Source: Nocardioides jensenii JCM 1364 = NBRC 14755 (GTDB lineage: Bacteria; Actinomycetota; Actinomycetes; Propionibacteriales; Nocardioidaceae). Taken from it: a stretch of DNA of 40,180 nucleotides. Positions 31,705 through 40,180 of this stretch are shown here, in pieces; within the stretch, counting starts at the first letter, position 1, and each line of letters starts with the position of its first letter. The stretch covers positions 1-40,180 of the forward strand of contig NZ_BCRJ01000087.1 in the NCBI RefSeq assembly GCF_001552535.1, written 5' to 3'. A program made the translations under genes and the position numbers. The notes under the pieces are model-generated. The model did no database searches and was not told the origin of the DNA. It worked only from the letters and a program-made list of their open reading frames with translations.

Positions 31705-31733
31705 CCGTTCGTCTTGCGTGAGGCACCGTTCAA
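31704..31733 (+). promoter_or_regulatory. Candidate LytTR-regulator operator (tandem 9-bp repeats)
   Basis: ACCGTTCGT (31704-31712) fits the published LytTR consensus [TA][AC][CA]GTTN[AG][TG] at every position. ACCGTTCAA (31725-31733) fits at 8 of 9. The spacer is exactly 12 bp, as in known LytTR sites. It lies about 70-95 bp upstream of the DUF485-actP promoter and near the gene for a LytTR regulator. Confidence 0.6.
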
Positions 31734-31798
31734 CGATTCGTGGTCCCCACTCGGCGCGACATCGATTCGCACCCCTGATGCCGCAGGCCGGTCCTTCC

Positions 31799-31817
31799 TA
31801 GCGTGACTGGTGTCACA
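31799..31817 (+). promoter_or_regulatory. Promoter -10 and overlapping CRP-like site of the DUF485-actP operon
   Basis: TAGCGT (31799-31804) is a likely -10 with a start near 31811. CGTGA-N6-TCACA (31802-31817) matches 9 of 10 positions of TGTGA-N6-TCACA and is centred almost on the start, where Crp binding would be expected to repress. Confidence 0.5.
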
Positions 31818-31839
31818 CCCCCGCACGAGAGGCGATCCC

Positions 31840-32202
31840 GTGACCGATGAACACGGCGTACACCGAAGCTCGCAGCATCCGATCTACCAGGAACTCCATG
31901 AGGCCCCCGACTTCGCCGAGCTGCGGCAGCGCTACCGCAGCTTCGTGATCCCGTGGACGGTGGCCTTCCTGGCCTGGTACCTGCTCTACGTGATCATGTC
32001 GAACTGGGCAGGCGGATTCATGAACACCAAGCTCGTGGGCCACATCAACGTGGCCCTGGTCTTCGGGCTGCTGCAGTTTGCCTCGACGTTCCTGATCGCC
32101 TGGCTCTACGCCCGGCACATGAACCGGCACGTCGACCCGTTGGCCCGCAAGCTCGAGGCGCGCTACGACGCGGCGATCAAGGGCGAGGGGGCACCGCGAT
32201 GA
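31840..32202 (+). CDS. DUF485-family membrane protein (YjcH-like)
   Basis: This is a 120-residue protein. A polar N-terminus with HPIYQELHEAPDFAELRQRYR, the DUF485 signature, precedes two transmembrane helices (about 38-58 and 70-95) and the YARHMNRHVDPLARKLEARYD tail. DUF485 proteins are encoded next to actP in many bacteria and are thought to assist the acetate symporter. The GTG at 31840 follows GAGAGGCG; an in-frame GTG at 31810 lies in the promoter and CRP-like site and is less likely. It overlaps actP by 4 bases. Confidence 0.92.
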   Translation: MTDEHGVHRSSQHPIYQELHEAPDFAELRQRYRSFVIPWTVAFLAWYLLYVIMSNWAGGFMNTKLVGHINVALVFGLLQFASTFLIAWLYARHMNRHVDPLARKLEARYDAAIKGEGAPR

Positions 32203-33827
32203 ACGGCACCGAGCTCCTCACCGCCGGGCTGTTCCTCGGCGTCGTCCTGGTCACCGTCGCGATCACGTTCTGGGCCAGCCGCCAGACGACGGGCACGTCC
32301 AACTTCTACGCCGGCGGCCGACAGTTCAGCGGGTTCCAGAACGGCATGGCCGTCTCGGGTGACTACATGTCGGCCGCGTCGTTCCTCGGCATCTCCGGGC
32401 TGATCGCCCTCAACGGCTACGACGGCTTCCTCTACTCGATCGGGTTCCTGGTCGCCTGGCTGGTGGCGCTCCTGCTGGTCGCGGAGCTGCTGCGCAACTC
32501 CGGCCGCTACACGATGGCCGACCAGCTGGCCTACCGCATGAAGCAACGCCCGGTCCGTACGGCGGCGGCCACCTCGACCGTCGTGGTCTCGATCTTCTAC
32601 CTGTTGGCCCAGATGGTGGGTGCCGGCGCGCTCGTGACCTTGCTCCTCGGCGTCGAGAGCGAGTTCATGAAGGCTGTCGTCATCGCCGGCGTCGGTCTGC
32701 TGATGATCTTCTACGTGACCGTGGGTGGCATGAAGGGCACCACCTGGGTGCAGATCGTGAAGGCCATCCTGCTGATGGCCGGCACCATCCTGATCACGTT
32801 CCTGGTGCTGGCGAAGTTCGACTTCAACATCTCCGAGCTGCTCGGTGCGGCCTCGGGCAACACCGGCAAGGGCGAGGCGTTCCTCCAGCCCGGTCTGAAG
32901 TACGGCATCGACATGACCAGCAAGCTCGACTTCGTCTCGTTGGGCATCGCGCTGGTGCTCGGCACGGCGGGCCTGCCGCACATCCTGATCCGCTTCTACA
33001 CCGTGCCGACCGCGAAGGCGGCGCGCACCTCGGTGATGTGGGCGATCGGTCTGATCGGCTCGTTCTACCTGATGACGCTGGCGCTGGGATTCGGCGCCGC
33101 GGCACTGCTCGACACCGGGCCGGAGAGCAAGGTGGCGAAGTCCAGCGGAAACCTGGCCTCGCCACTTCTCGCCGAGGCAGTCGGCGGCGGCACCGGCTCT
33201 GTGGGTGGAGCCGTCCTGCTGGCACTCATCTCGGCGGTCGCGTTCGCGACGATCCTCGCCGTGGTGGCCGGCCTGACGCTGACCTCCGCCTCGTCGGTGG
33301 CACACGACCTCTACGCCAACGTGTGGAAGAAGGGCAAGGTCAGCGAGAAGCAGGAGGTGAAGGTCGCCAAGATCTCCGCCTTCGTCATCGGTGGTGTGGC
33401 GATCGCCCTGGCCATCCCGGCCCAGAAGCTCAACATCGCCTTCCTCGTGGCGTTGGCCTTCGCAGTCGCGGCCTCGGCGAACCTGCCCTCGCTGCTCTAC
33501 AACCTGTTCTGGAAGCGGTTCAACACGCGGGGAGCGACCTGGGCGATCTACGGTGGCCTGATCTCCTGCCTGGTCCTGGTGATCTCGTCACCGGTGGTCT
33601 CGGGCAAGCTCAATGCCGACGGCACCAACGCGGCACTGCTGCCCAAGACCATCGACTTCTCGTGGTTCCCGCTGGACAACCCCGGCATCGTCTCGATCCC
33701 GTTGGGCTTCTTCTTCGGCTGGCTCGGGACCGTCACGTCCAAGGAGGTCGAGTCCGAGGCGGCGTACGACGAGTTCGAGGTGCGGGCGCTCACCGGCGCG
33801 GGCGCCGAGCAGGCGACCCCGCACTGA
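32199..33827 (+). CDS. actP: Cation/acetate symporter (ActP-like, second copy)
   Basis: This 542-residue SSS-family membrane protein with about 13 helices likely imports acetate with Na+ or H+. Characteristic segments are SNFYAGGRQFSGFQNGMA, SGDYMSAASFLGISGL, GLPHILIRFYTVP and a periplasmic loop near 210-245. It is longer than the first symporter, with a charged C-terminal tail. The ATG overlaps the DUF485 stop by 4 bases. Acetyl-CoA synthetase follows after a terminator, linking uptake to activation. Related substrates such as propionate or pyruvate are not excluded. Confidence 0.92.
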   Translation: MNGTELLTAGLFLGVVLVTVAITFWASRQTTGTSNFYAGGRQFSGFQNGMAVSGDYMSAASFLGISGLIALNGYDGFLYSIGFLVAWLVALLLVAELLRNSGRYTMADQLAYRMKQRPVRTAAATSTVVVSIFYLLAQMVGAGALVTLLLGVESEFMKAVVIAGVGLLMIFYVTVGGMKGTTWVQIVKAILLMAGTILITFLVLAKFDFNISELLGAASGNTGKGEAFLQPGLKYGIDMTSKLDFVSLGIALVLGTAGLPHILIRFYTVPTAKAARTSVMWAIGLIGSFYLMTLALGFGAAALLDTGPESKVAKSSGNLASPLLAEAVGGGTGSVGGAVLLALISAVAFATILAVVAGLTLTSASSVAHDLYANVWKKGKVSEKQEVKVAKISAFVIGGVAIALAIPAQKLNIAFLVALAFAVAASANLPSLLYNLFWKRFNTRGATWAIYGGLISCLVLVISSPVVSGKLNADGTNAALLPKTIDFSWFPLDNPGIVSIPLGFFFGWLGTVTSKEVESEAAYDEFEVRALTGAGAEQATPH

Positions 33828-33839
33828 CAGTCCTTCCCC

Positions 33840-33889
33840 ATTCCGGTCCGGAGGCGGTCGCAACGTTGCGGCAACCTCCGGGCCGGAAT
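33840..33889. terminator. Long palindromic terminator after actP
   Basis: ATTCCGGTCCGGAGG (33840-33854) pairs with CCTCCGGGCCGGAAT (33875-33889), 14 of 15 matched, or 15 with a G-U pair. A perfect 12-bp palindrome, CGCAACGTTGCG (33859-33870), lies inside. It ends the actP transcript. Confidence 0.7.
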
Positions 33890-33946
33890 CCTCGGGTGGA
33901 TCGGACGGAATCCTCCCTGGGTGTACTCGTCGCGCACGGGATTCCG
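33884..33946. promoter_or_regulatory. Repeated CGGAATCC motifs upstream of acs (possible operator)
   Basis: CGGAATCCTC occurs at 33884-33893 and 33906-33915, exactly 22 bp apart (two helical turns). The inverted form GGATTCCG is at 33939-33946, next to the acs -10. The spacing suggests a cooperative regulator. The motif does not fit the LytTR or CRP consensus. Confidence 0.4.
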
Positions 33947-33949
33947 GCC

Positions 33950-33955
33950 TAGGCT
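33950..33955 (+). promoter_or_regulatory. Candidate -10 element of the acs promoter
   Basis: TAGGCT lies 46 bp upstream of the acs start codon, predicting a leader of about 40 nt with the CAGGAG ribosome binding site. No clear -35 is present. Confidence 0.45.
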
Positions 33956-34001
33956 GCAGGAGACGGCCGGCAGCGACACGAAACGACAAACAGGAGTGAA
34001 T

Positions 34002-35972
<1,971 letters not shown>

Positions 35973-36012
35973 CCGTCCCCCTCCCCCGGTGCAGCCCGGG
36001 GTTGCGACGCAC

Positions 36013-36048
36013 AACGGCCGCCGTTCCCTCGCGGGAGCGGCGGCCGTT
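36013..36048. terminator. Bidirectional terminator between acs and crp
   Basis: AACGGCCGCCG (36013-36023) pairs perfectly with CGGCGGCCGTT (36038-36048), with an inner TCCC/GGGA stem and a 4-nt loop. The convergent genes acs and crp flank it. Confidence 0.8.
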
Positions 36049-36071
36049 GCGTTCGTCGTACGACGTGGGCG

Positions 36072-36749
36072 TCAGCGGGCGCGGCGGGAGAGCCGCTCGA
36101 TGTCCATGATCACCACGGAGCGGGGCTCCAGGCGCAGCCATCCGCGTGAGGCGAAGTCGGCCAGCGCCTTGTTGACCGTCTCGCGGGAGGCGCCGACCAG
36201 CTGGGCGAGCTCCTCCTGGGTGAGGTCGTGGTGCACGTGGACGCCGTCGTCGGCGGTGCGGCCGAACCGGTCGGCGAGGTCGAGCAGCGCTTTGGCCACG
36301 CGGCCGGGAACGTCGGAGAAGACCAGGTCGGCGTTGACGTCGTTGGCCTTGCGCAGGCGGGCCGCGATCTGGGCAAGAAGGCTGTGCGCCACGATCGGGC
36401 GGCCCTCGAGCCACTTGAGGAGGTCTTCGTGGGAGAGCGAGGCGAACGCCGCGTCGGTCACGGTGGTCACGGTCGCCGAACGCGGGCCGGGGTCGAAGAG
36501 CGAGAGCTCACCGAACATCTGACCCGGGCCGAGGATCGCGAGGAGGTTCTCCCTACCGTCGGACGAGGTGCGGCCCAGCTTGACCTTGCCCTCGAGTACG
36601 ACGTAGCACTTGTCACCCGAGTCGCCCTCGTGGAAGAGCACCTCGCCCCGCCGCAGCCTGGACTCGGCCATCGATGAACGCAGTGCCGTCGCAGCCTCGT
36701 CGTCGAGCGCGCTGAACAGCGGGGCCTGACGAAGCACGTCGTTGTCCAC
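36072..36749 (-). CDS. crp: Crp/GlxR-type cAMP-responsive transcription regulator
   Basis: This is a 225-residue protein closely like M. tuberculosis Rv3676 and corynebacterial GlxR. The cAMP-binding beta-barrel (about 10-115) has FGELSLFDPGPRSATV (79-94), including the Glu and Arg that hold the cyclic phosphate. The helix-turn-helix is at about 176-197 (LTQEELAQLVGASRETVNKA). The GTG at 36749 is chosen for GGGAGGAA just upstream. Orthologues bind TGTGA-N6-TCACA, and similar sites lie upstream of hppA, the actP operon and crp itself. The gene order crp-nth (divergent) is the same as in mycobacteria and Streptomyces. Confidence 0.96.
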   Translation of the reverse strand: MDNDVLRQAPLFSALDDEAATALRSSMAESRLRRGEVLFHEGDSGDKCYVVLEGKVKLGRTSSDGRENLLAILGPGQMFGELSLFDPGPRSATVTTVTDAAFASLSHEDLLKWLEGRPIVAHSLLAQIAARLRKANDVNADLVFSDVPGRVAKALLDLADRFGRTADDGVHVHHDLTQEELAQLVGASRETVNKALADFASRGWLRLEPRSVVIMDIERLSRRAR

Positions 36750-36783
36750 AAGTTCCTCCCATGTAGTAGTGGGTTCCGGGCCG

Positions 36784-36807
36784 ATCCTAGCCGTGGTCCA
36801 GGTCACA
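36784..36807 (-). promoter_or_regulatory. Candidate crp promoter with CRP-like site
   Basis: TAGGAT on the minus strand (36789-36784) is a likely -10 with a start near 36777. CGTGG-N6-TCACA (36792-36807) matches 8 of 10 CRP consensus positions and lies just upstream of the -10, between the -10 and -35 regions, a position for autorepression. Confidence 0.4.
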
Positions 36808-36873
36808 TCATCAACCACCGGGGCCCAATTGACCGAACACGACCACGATCCGGGCCGTGTCGGCGCGTCCACG

Positions 36874-36879
36874 TAGGGT
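36874..36879 (+). promoter_or_regulatory. -10 element for a leaderless nth mRNA
   Basis: TAGGGT ends 6 nt before the GTG at 36886 and directly abuts another in-frame GTG at 36880. The spacing favours 36886 as the start. Confidence 0.5.
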
Positions 36880-36885
36880 GTGTGC

Positions 36886-37590
36886 GTGCCCCAGACTCCA
36901 TCGCAGACGGCCCTGGTTCGACGGGCCCGCAAGATCGATCGGGTCCTCGGAGCAACCTACCCGGATGCCACGTGTGAACTCGACTTCGCCAACCCCTTCG
37001 AGCTCCTCGTGGTCACGGTGCTCAGCGCCCAGACCACCGACAAGCGGGTCAACGCGGTCCGTCCCACCCTCTTCGCCGCCTATCCTGATGCGGCCGCGAT
37101 GGCCGGCGCCGAGCGTGCCGACCTCGAGCGGATCATCGGCCCGCTGGGCTTCTTCCGGGCCAAGACCGAGTCCCTGCTCAAGCTCAGCGCCGCCCTCGTC
37201 GAGAACCACGACGGCCAGGTGCCGCCGCGCCTCGACGACCTCGTGAAGCTGCCCGGCGTCGGTCGCAAGACTGCCAATGTCGTGCTGGGCAACGCCTTCG
37301 ACATCCCCGGCATCACCGTCGACACCCACTTCGGCCGACTCGTCCGCCGCTTCGGCTGGACCGAGGAGACTGACCCGGTCAAGGTCGAGCACGCCGTCGG
37401 GGCGCTCTTCCCCAAACGCGACTGGACGATGCTCTCCCACCACGTCATCTGGCACGGTCGCCGCATCTGCCATGCCCGCAAGCCCGCCTGCGGCGCGTGC
37501 CCGCTCGCGCGCTGGTGCCCGGCGTACGGCGAGGGCCCCACCGACGCCGACGAGGCCGCCAAGCTGGTGCGCACCGAAGGCCGCGCATGA
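36886..37590 (+). CDS. nth: Endonuclease III (DNA glycosylase/AP lyase)
   Basis: This 234-residue base-excision repair enzyme removes oxidised pyrimidines. The helix-hairpin-helix LPGVGRKTA carries catalytic Lys128, and the catalytic Asp146 is in [12 protein letters not shown]. The [4Fe-4S] cluster Cys are 195, 202, 205 and 211 with the standard C-x6-C-x2-C-x5-C spacing. The GTG at 36886 gives [10 protein letters not shown] and fits a leaderless start; the in-frame GTG at 36880 is less likely. The stop overlaps the next ATG by 4 bases, beginning a chain of four overlapping genes. Confidence 0.96.
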   Translation: MPQTPSQTALVRRARKIDRVLGATYPDATCELDFANPFELLVVTVLSAQTTDKRVNAVRPTLFAAYPDAAAMAGAERADLERIIGPLGFFRAKTESLLKLSAALVENHDGQVPPRLDDLVKLPGVGRKTANVVLGNAFDIPGITVDTHFGRLVRRFGWTEETDPVKVEHAVGALFPKRDWTMLSHHVIWHGRRICHARKPACGACPLARWCPAYGEGPTDADEAAKLVRTEGRA

Positions 37591-38201
37591 GACGCACCCT
37601 CGCCGCAGCGCTGCTCACGCTGCTCGCCCTGCAGGGGTGTGACTCGGTCTCACCTCCCGACATCGAGAAGGCCGGCAGCTCCGACGTCGACGTCGACACC
37701 CCCCAGCTGCGCAAGCTCAAGGCCGGCACCGGCGTGGCTGCGTGCGCCCCGGGCTCCGGCGCGCACGTCGACGGCGGCCTGCCCGACGTCACCCTGCCGT
37801 GCCTGGGAGGCGGCAAGGACGTCAACACCTCGAGCCTGCGCGGCCCCATGGTCGTCAACCTGTGGGCGGTCTGGTGCGGGCCCTGTCGCCGCGAGCTGCC
37901 GATCTACCAACAGTTCTTCGCGAAGCACGGCGACCGCGTGCCCGTGCTCGGCGTCGACTTCCAGGACACCCAGCCCGGCCCGGCCCTCGAGCTGGCCAAG
38001 GACTCGGGCGTGACCTACCCCTTGCTTGCCGACCCGCAGAGCGACCTGAGCCTGAAGGATCCGCTGCCCAACATCGTCGCGCTCCCCTACCTCGTCCTGA
38101 TCGACGCCGACGGCCAGGTCGTCGAGCAGCGCTTCGAGGAGATCAAGAGCCTGGGCCAGCTCGAGCAGCTGGTCGAGAAGCACCTGCAGGTGCAGCTGTG
38201 A
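37587..38201 (+). CDS. TlpA/ResA-like thioredoxin-fold lipoprotein
   Basis: This is a 204-residue thiol-disulfide protein on the outer face of the membrane. A signal peptide with a possible lipobox LQGC makes Cys18 the likely lipidated residue. The thioredoxin domain (about 65-200) has the active site WCGPC with Cys97 and Cys100, and the cis-proline region [10 protein letters not shown]. Extra Cys at 53 and 72 may form a structural disulfide. It lies between nth and the Nudix gene with 4-base overlaps at both ends. A role in maintaining exported disulfides, perhaps the one in MarP, is a guess. Confidence 0.9.
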   Translation: MRRTLAAALLTLLALQGCDSVSPPDIEKAGSSDVDVDTPQLRKLKAGTGVAACAPGSGAHVDGGLPDVTLPCLGGGKDVNTSSLRGPMVVNLWAVWCGPCRRELPIYQQFFAKHGDRVPVLGVDFQDTQPGPALELAKDSGVTYPLLADPQSDLSLKDPLPNIVALPYLVLIDADGQVVEQRFEEIKSLGQLEQLVEKHLQVQL

Positions 38202-38899
38202 TCCCGCAGTGGCTGGAGCCGCTCCGCGACGGCGCGCAGTCGATCACCGTGCACGACCTGACCCGGTTCATGCCTCCCGAGGGCAGCGATCCGCGGCGTG
38301 GCGCCGTACTCATGCTCTTCGGCGACGGCCCCGACGGCCACGAGCTGCTGCTGACCGAGCGCTCCCACACGATGCGCAGCCACCCCGGCCAGGTGTCGTT
38401 CCCCGGCGGCGGCATCGACGCCGGCGAGAGCGCCCACGACGCCGCGCTGCGTGAGGCCTGGGAGGAGACCGGCCTCGACCCCGACGGGGTGGAGGTCTTC
38501 GCCGAGCTGCCCGAGCTGTGGCTCCCGCCCAGCAACTACGCCGTGACCCCCGTGCTGGCCTGGTGGGCCGAGCCGTCGCCGGTGACCACCCACTCGGTCG
38601 AGGAGGTCCACGCGATCCACCGGGTGCTGATCTCCGACCTGGTCGAGCCCACCCACCGCATCACGGTGCGCCACCCCAGCGGCTGGCTCGGCCCCGGTTT
38701 CCTGATCGGCGACGACCGTGACGTGATCCTGTGGGGCTTCACGGCCGGCATCATCGCGCGCCTCTTCGAGCACGTCGGGTGGTCCAGCAACTGGGACACC
38801 GGCGTGGTGCACGAGTTGCCCGACTACATGCTGCAGGGTGAACCCTCACGTTCGACCACACCACCCAACACCCGATTCAAGGAAGGGCCCGGCCGATGA
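38198..38899 (+). CDS. Nudix hydrolase, CoA pyrophosphatase type
   Basis: This is a 233-residue protein. The Nudix box GGIDAGE...REAWEETGL is complete. Just before it, LLTERSHTMRSHPGQVSFPGG is the UPF0035 signature of CoA-diphosphatases (NudL/PCD1), which hydrolyse CoA and its derivatives to phosphopantetheine and 3',5'-ADP. A C-terminal extension (about 190-233) is polar and probably flexible. The GTG overlaps the lipoprotein stop by 4 bases, and its own stop overlaps marP by 4 bases. The exact substrate is inferred from the motif. Confidence 0.93.
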   Translation: MIPQWLEPLRDGAQSITVHDLTRFMPPEGSDPRRGAVLMLFGDGPDGHELLLTERSHTMRSHPGQVSFPGGGIDAGESAHDAALREAWEETGLDPDGVEVFAELPELWLPPSNYAVTPVLAWWAEPSPVTTHSVEEVHAIHRVLISDLVEPTHRITVRHPSGWLGPGFLIGDDRDVILWGFTAGIIARLFEHVGWSSNWDTGVVHELPDYMLQGEPSRSTTPPNTRFKEGPGR

Positions 38900-40071
38900 A
38901 CCTCCTCGACTGGATCCTGGTCCTGCTCGTGCTCGCCTACGCGCTCTCGGGCTACTGGCAGGGCTTCGTGACCGGCGCCTTCGCGACCATGGGCCTGCTG
39001 CTCGGCGGCCTCTTCGGCATCTGGCTGGCCCCCATCGCCCTGGGCAACGCCGACCCTGCAGTGTGGGTCTCCCTGGGCGCACTGTTCATCGTGATCCTCT
39101 CCGCCACCCTCGGCCAGGCGCTCCTCCAGTACGCCGGCGCGAAAGTCCGTGACCAGATCACCTGGCAGCCCGTGCGCGCGGTCGATGCGGCCGGCGGCGC
39201 TGTCCTCAGCGCGGTCGCGGTGCTGCTGGTCGCCTGGGCGCTGGGGGTCGCGGTCTCCGGCTCACGCATCGGCTCGGTGACGCCGATGGTGCGTGAGTCG
39301 GTCGTGCTGGCGAAGGTCGACCGGGTGCTCCCCGACCGTGCCAACGAGGCGCTCAACGCCTTCAACAACGTGGTCGGCACCAGCTTCTTCCCGCGCTACC
39401 TCGAGCCGTTCGCTCCCGAGCGCATCGTCGAGGTCGGCCCACCCGACCCGCGGATCGCGCGCGACCCCGACGTGGCTGACGCGCAGCAGAGCGTGCTGAA
39501 GATCCACGGTGACAACAGCTGTGGACGTGGCGTCGAGGGCACCGGCTTCGTCTACGGGCCCGGCCGGGTGATGACCAACGCCCACGTCGTGGCCGGGGTC
39601 TCCGACCCCGAGGTGCTGGTCGGCGACGACACGCTCGATGCCGAGGTCGTCTACTACAACAGTGACCTCGATGTCGCCGTACTCCACGTCGACGGCCTCG
39701 ACCGGCCGAAGCTCGACTTCGCCAAGGGCGCCGCTCCCAACGACGACGCGGCCGTGCTCGGCTACCCCCAGGACGGCCCGTACGACGTCCGCCCGGCCCG
39801 GGTGCGCGCCGAGCAGCGGCTGCGCTCCCCCGACATCTACGGCCACGGGTCCGTGATCCGCGAGGTCTACTCGCTGCGCGCGCTGATCCGTCCCGGCAAC
39901 TCGGGTGGCCCGATGGTCAACTCCAAGGGACAGGTGACCGGGGTGATCTTCGCGGCGTCGGTGACCGACGACCAGACCGGCTACGCGCTGACCGCCGATG
40001 CGGTCACCGACGCCGCGGCCCAGGGCCTCTCGACCCAGGCCGAGGTCGGCACCGGCGACTGCGCCGGCTGA
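38896..40071 (+). CDS. marP: MarP-like membrane serine protease with CvpA domain
   Basis: This is a 391-residue protein. The N-terminal CvpA-like domain has four hydrophobic helices (about 6-21, 27-47, 56-76 and 98-120). The periplasmic chymotrypsin-like domain has His230 (TNAHVV), Asp259 (SDLDVAVL) and Ser336 (RPGNSGGP). Cys209 and Cys389 correspond to the disulfide of M. tuberculosis MarP (Rv3671c), which is needed for acid and oxidative stress resistance there. The gene is last of the nth, tlpA-like, nudix and marP chain, as in mycobacteria, and the ATG overlaps the Nudix stop by 4 bases. A palindromic repeat follows. Confidence 0.94.
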   Translation: MNLLDWILVLLVLAYALSGYWQGFVTGAFATMGLLLGGLFGIWLAPIALGNADPAVWVSLGALFIVILSATLGQALLQYAGAKVRDQITWQPVRAVDAAGGAVLSAVAVLLVAWALGVAVSGSRIGSVTPMVRESVVLAKVDRVLPDRANEALNAFNNVVGTSFFPRYLEPFAPERIVEVGPPDPRIARDPDVADAQQSVLKIHGDNSCGRGVEGTGFVYGPGRVMTNAHVVAGVSDPEVLVGDDTLDAEVVYYNSDLDVAVLHVDGLDRPKLDFAKGAAPNDDAAVLGYPQDGPYDVRPARVRAEQRLRSPDIYGHGSVIREVYSLRALIRPGNSGGPMVNSKGQVTGVIFAASVTDDQTGYALTADAVTDAAAQGLSTQAEVGTGDCAG

Positions 40072-40105
40072 CTGCCGCTGCCCGGGCAGTTTCGTGTGGT
40101 TTGGG

Positions 40106-40180
40106 CAGAATCACAGGCTCGCCTGTGAAACTGGCCGATTGACACGAAGTTTCGTGTTGGCGAGGCAGTTTCACAGGCTC
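40106..40180. repeat. Composite palindromic repeat, copy B (cut by window end)
   Basis: The order matches copy A: an imperfect palindrome with CACAGGC/GCCTGTG arms (40106-40133), a CCGATT-led hairpin with ACACGAA-GT-TTCGTGT core (40134-40160), then a second CAGTTTCACAGGC arm running off the window (from 40165). A partial related stretch (GGGCAGTTTCGTG) precedes it at 40084-40096. It lies downstream of marP. Confidence 0.8.

Noticed and set aside
31734..31769. CGATTCG repeated 29 bp apart upstream of DUF485
   Set aside because: Spacing is not helical-phase consistent and the motif is short; the ACCGTTC pair next to it is much better supported.
36742..36750. TTGTCCACA, a DnaA-box match at the crp start
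   Set aside because: It overlaps the start codon and first codons of crp (Val-Asp-Asn), so coding constraint explains it.

Overview
The window is high-GC chromosomal DNA from an actinobacterium. A BldG-type anti-anti-sigma factor, a Crp/GlxR-type regulator, a MarP-type protease, an actinobacterial Tad locus and frequent leaderless-looking starts all point that way. A Nocardioides-like (Nocardioidaceae) host is my best guess, from overall gene content only. Gene order (tmk/holB/topA, hppA, bldG, DECH helicase, tad genes, HAD phosphatase, Fic-like protein, acs, crp, nth, tlpA-like, Nudix, marP) is the conserved core seen around bldG in Streptomyces and around Rv3646c-Rv3676 in Mycobacterium tuberculosis. 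No prophage, insertion sequence, CRISPR array or biosynthetic cluster is visible.

Layout. 1-1774: end of a thiolase gene coupled to the ATPase and T subunits of an ECF vitamin transporter (biotin type likely). 1862-1934: tRNA-Thr(CGU), minus strand. 2054-3261: a small Cys-rich protein divergent from a LysR regulator. 3373-9555 (minus): secreted alpha/beta-hydrolase, DNA polymerase III delta prime, thymidylate kinase and topoisomerase I. 9799-15020 (minus): DUF2510 membrane protein, SAM methyltransferase and proton-pumping pyrophosphatase. 15285-18086: bldG and a divergent MrfA-like helicase. 18122-20106: small membrane protein, Gfo/Idh/MocA oxidoreductase and a lone sensor-domain membrane protein. 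20219-24990 (minus): a compact, overlapping Tad pilus operon. 25153-27894: HAD phosphatase, a structured non-coding region, a Fic-fold-like protein and a methyltransferase. 28007-35972: an acetate/monocarboxylate module. 36072-40071: crp, then nth, a TlpA-like lipoprotein, a CoA-type Nudix hydrolase and marP.

How it works together. The most coherent system is 28007-35972: a soluble LytS-type kinase and LytTR response regulator, two sodium:solute symporters each preceded by a small two-helix membrane protein, and acetyl-CoA synthetase. Just after the first symporter lie two direct repeats that fit the published LytTR-regulator consensus, with the canonical 12-bp spacer, and the second symporter operon also carries a CRP-like site. 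CRP-like sites also lie upstream of hppA (two) and crp itself, so the Crp encoded here may connect acetate uptake and pyrophosphate energetics. The strongest undescribed candidate in non-coding DNA is 26030-26255, which occupies the position of the RNA-polymerase-binding sRNA Ms1/MTS2823 (and Streptomyces scr3559) and shows long-range pairing plus a terminal hairpin. Two copies of a composite palindromic repeat (15135-15228 and 40106-40180) suggest a dispersed REP/BIME-like family in this genome.
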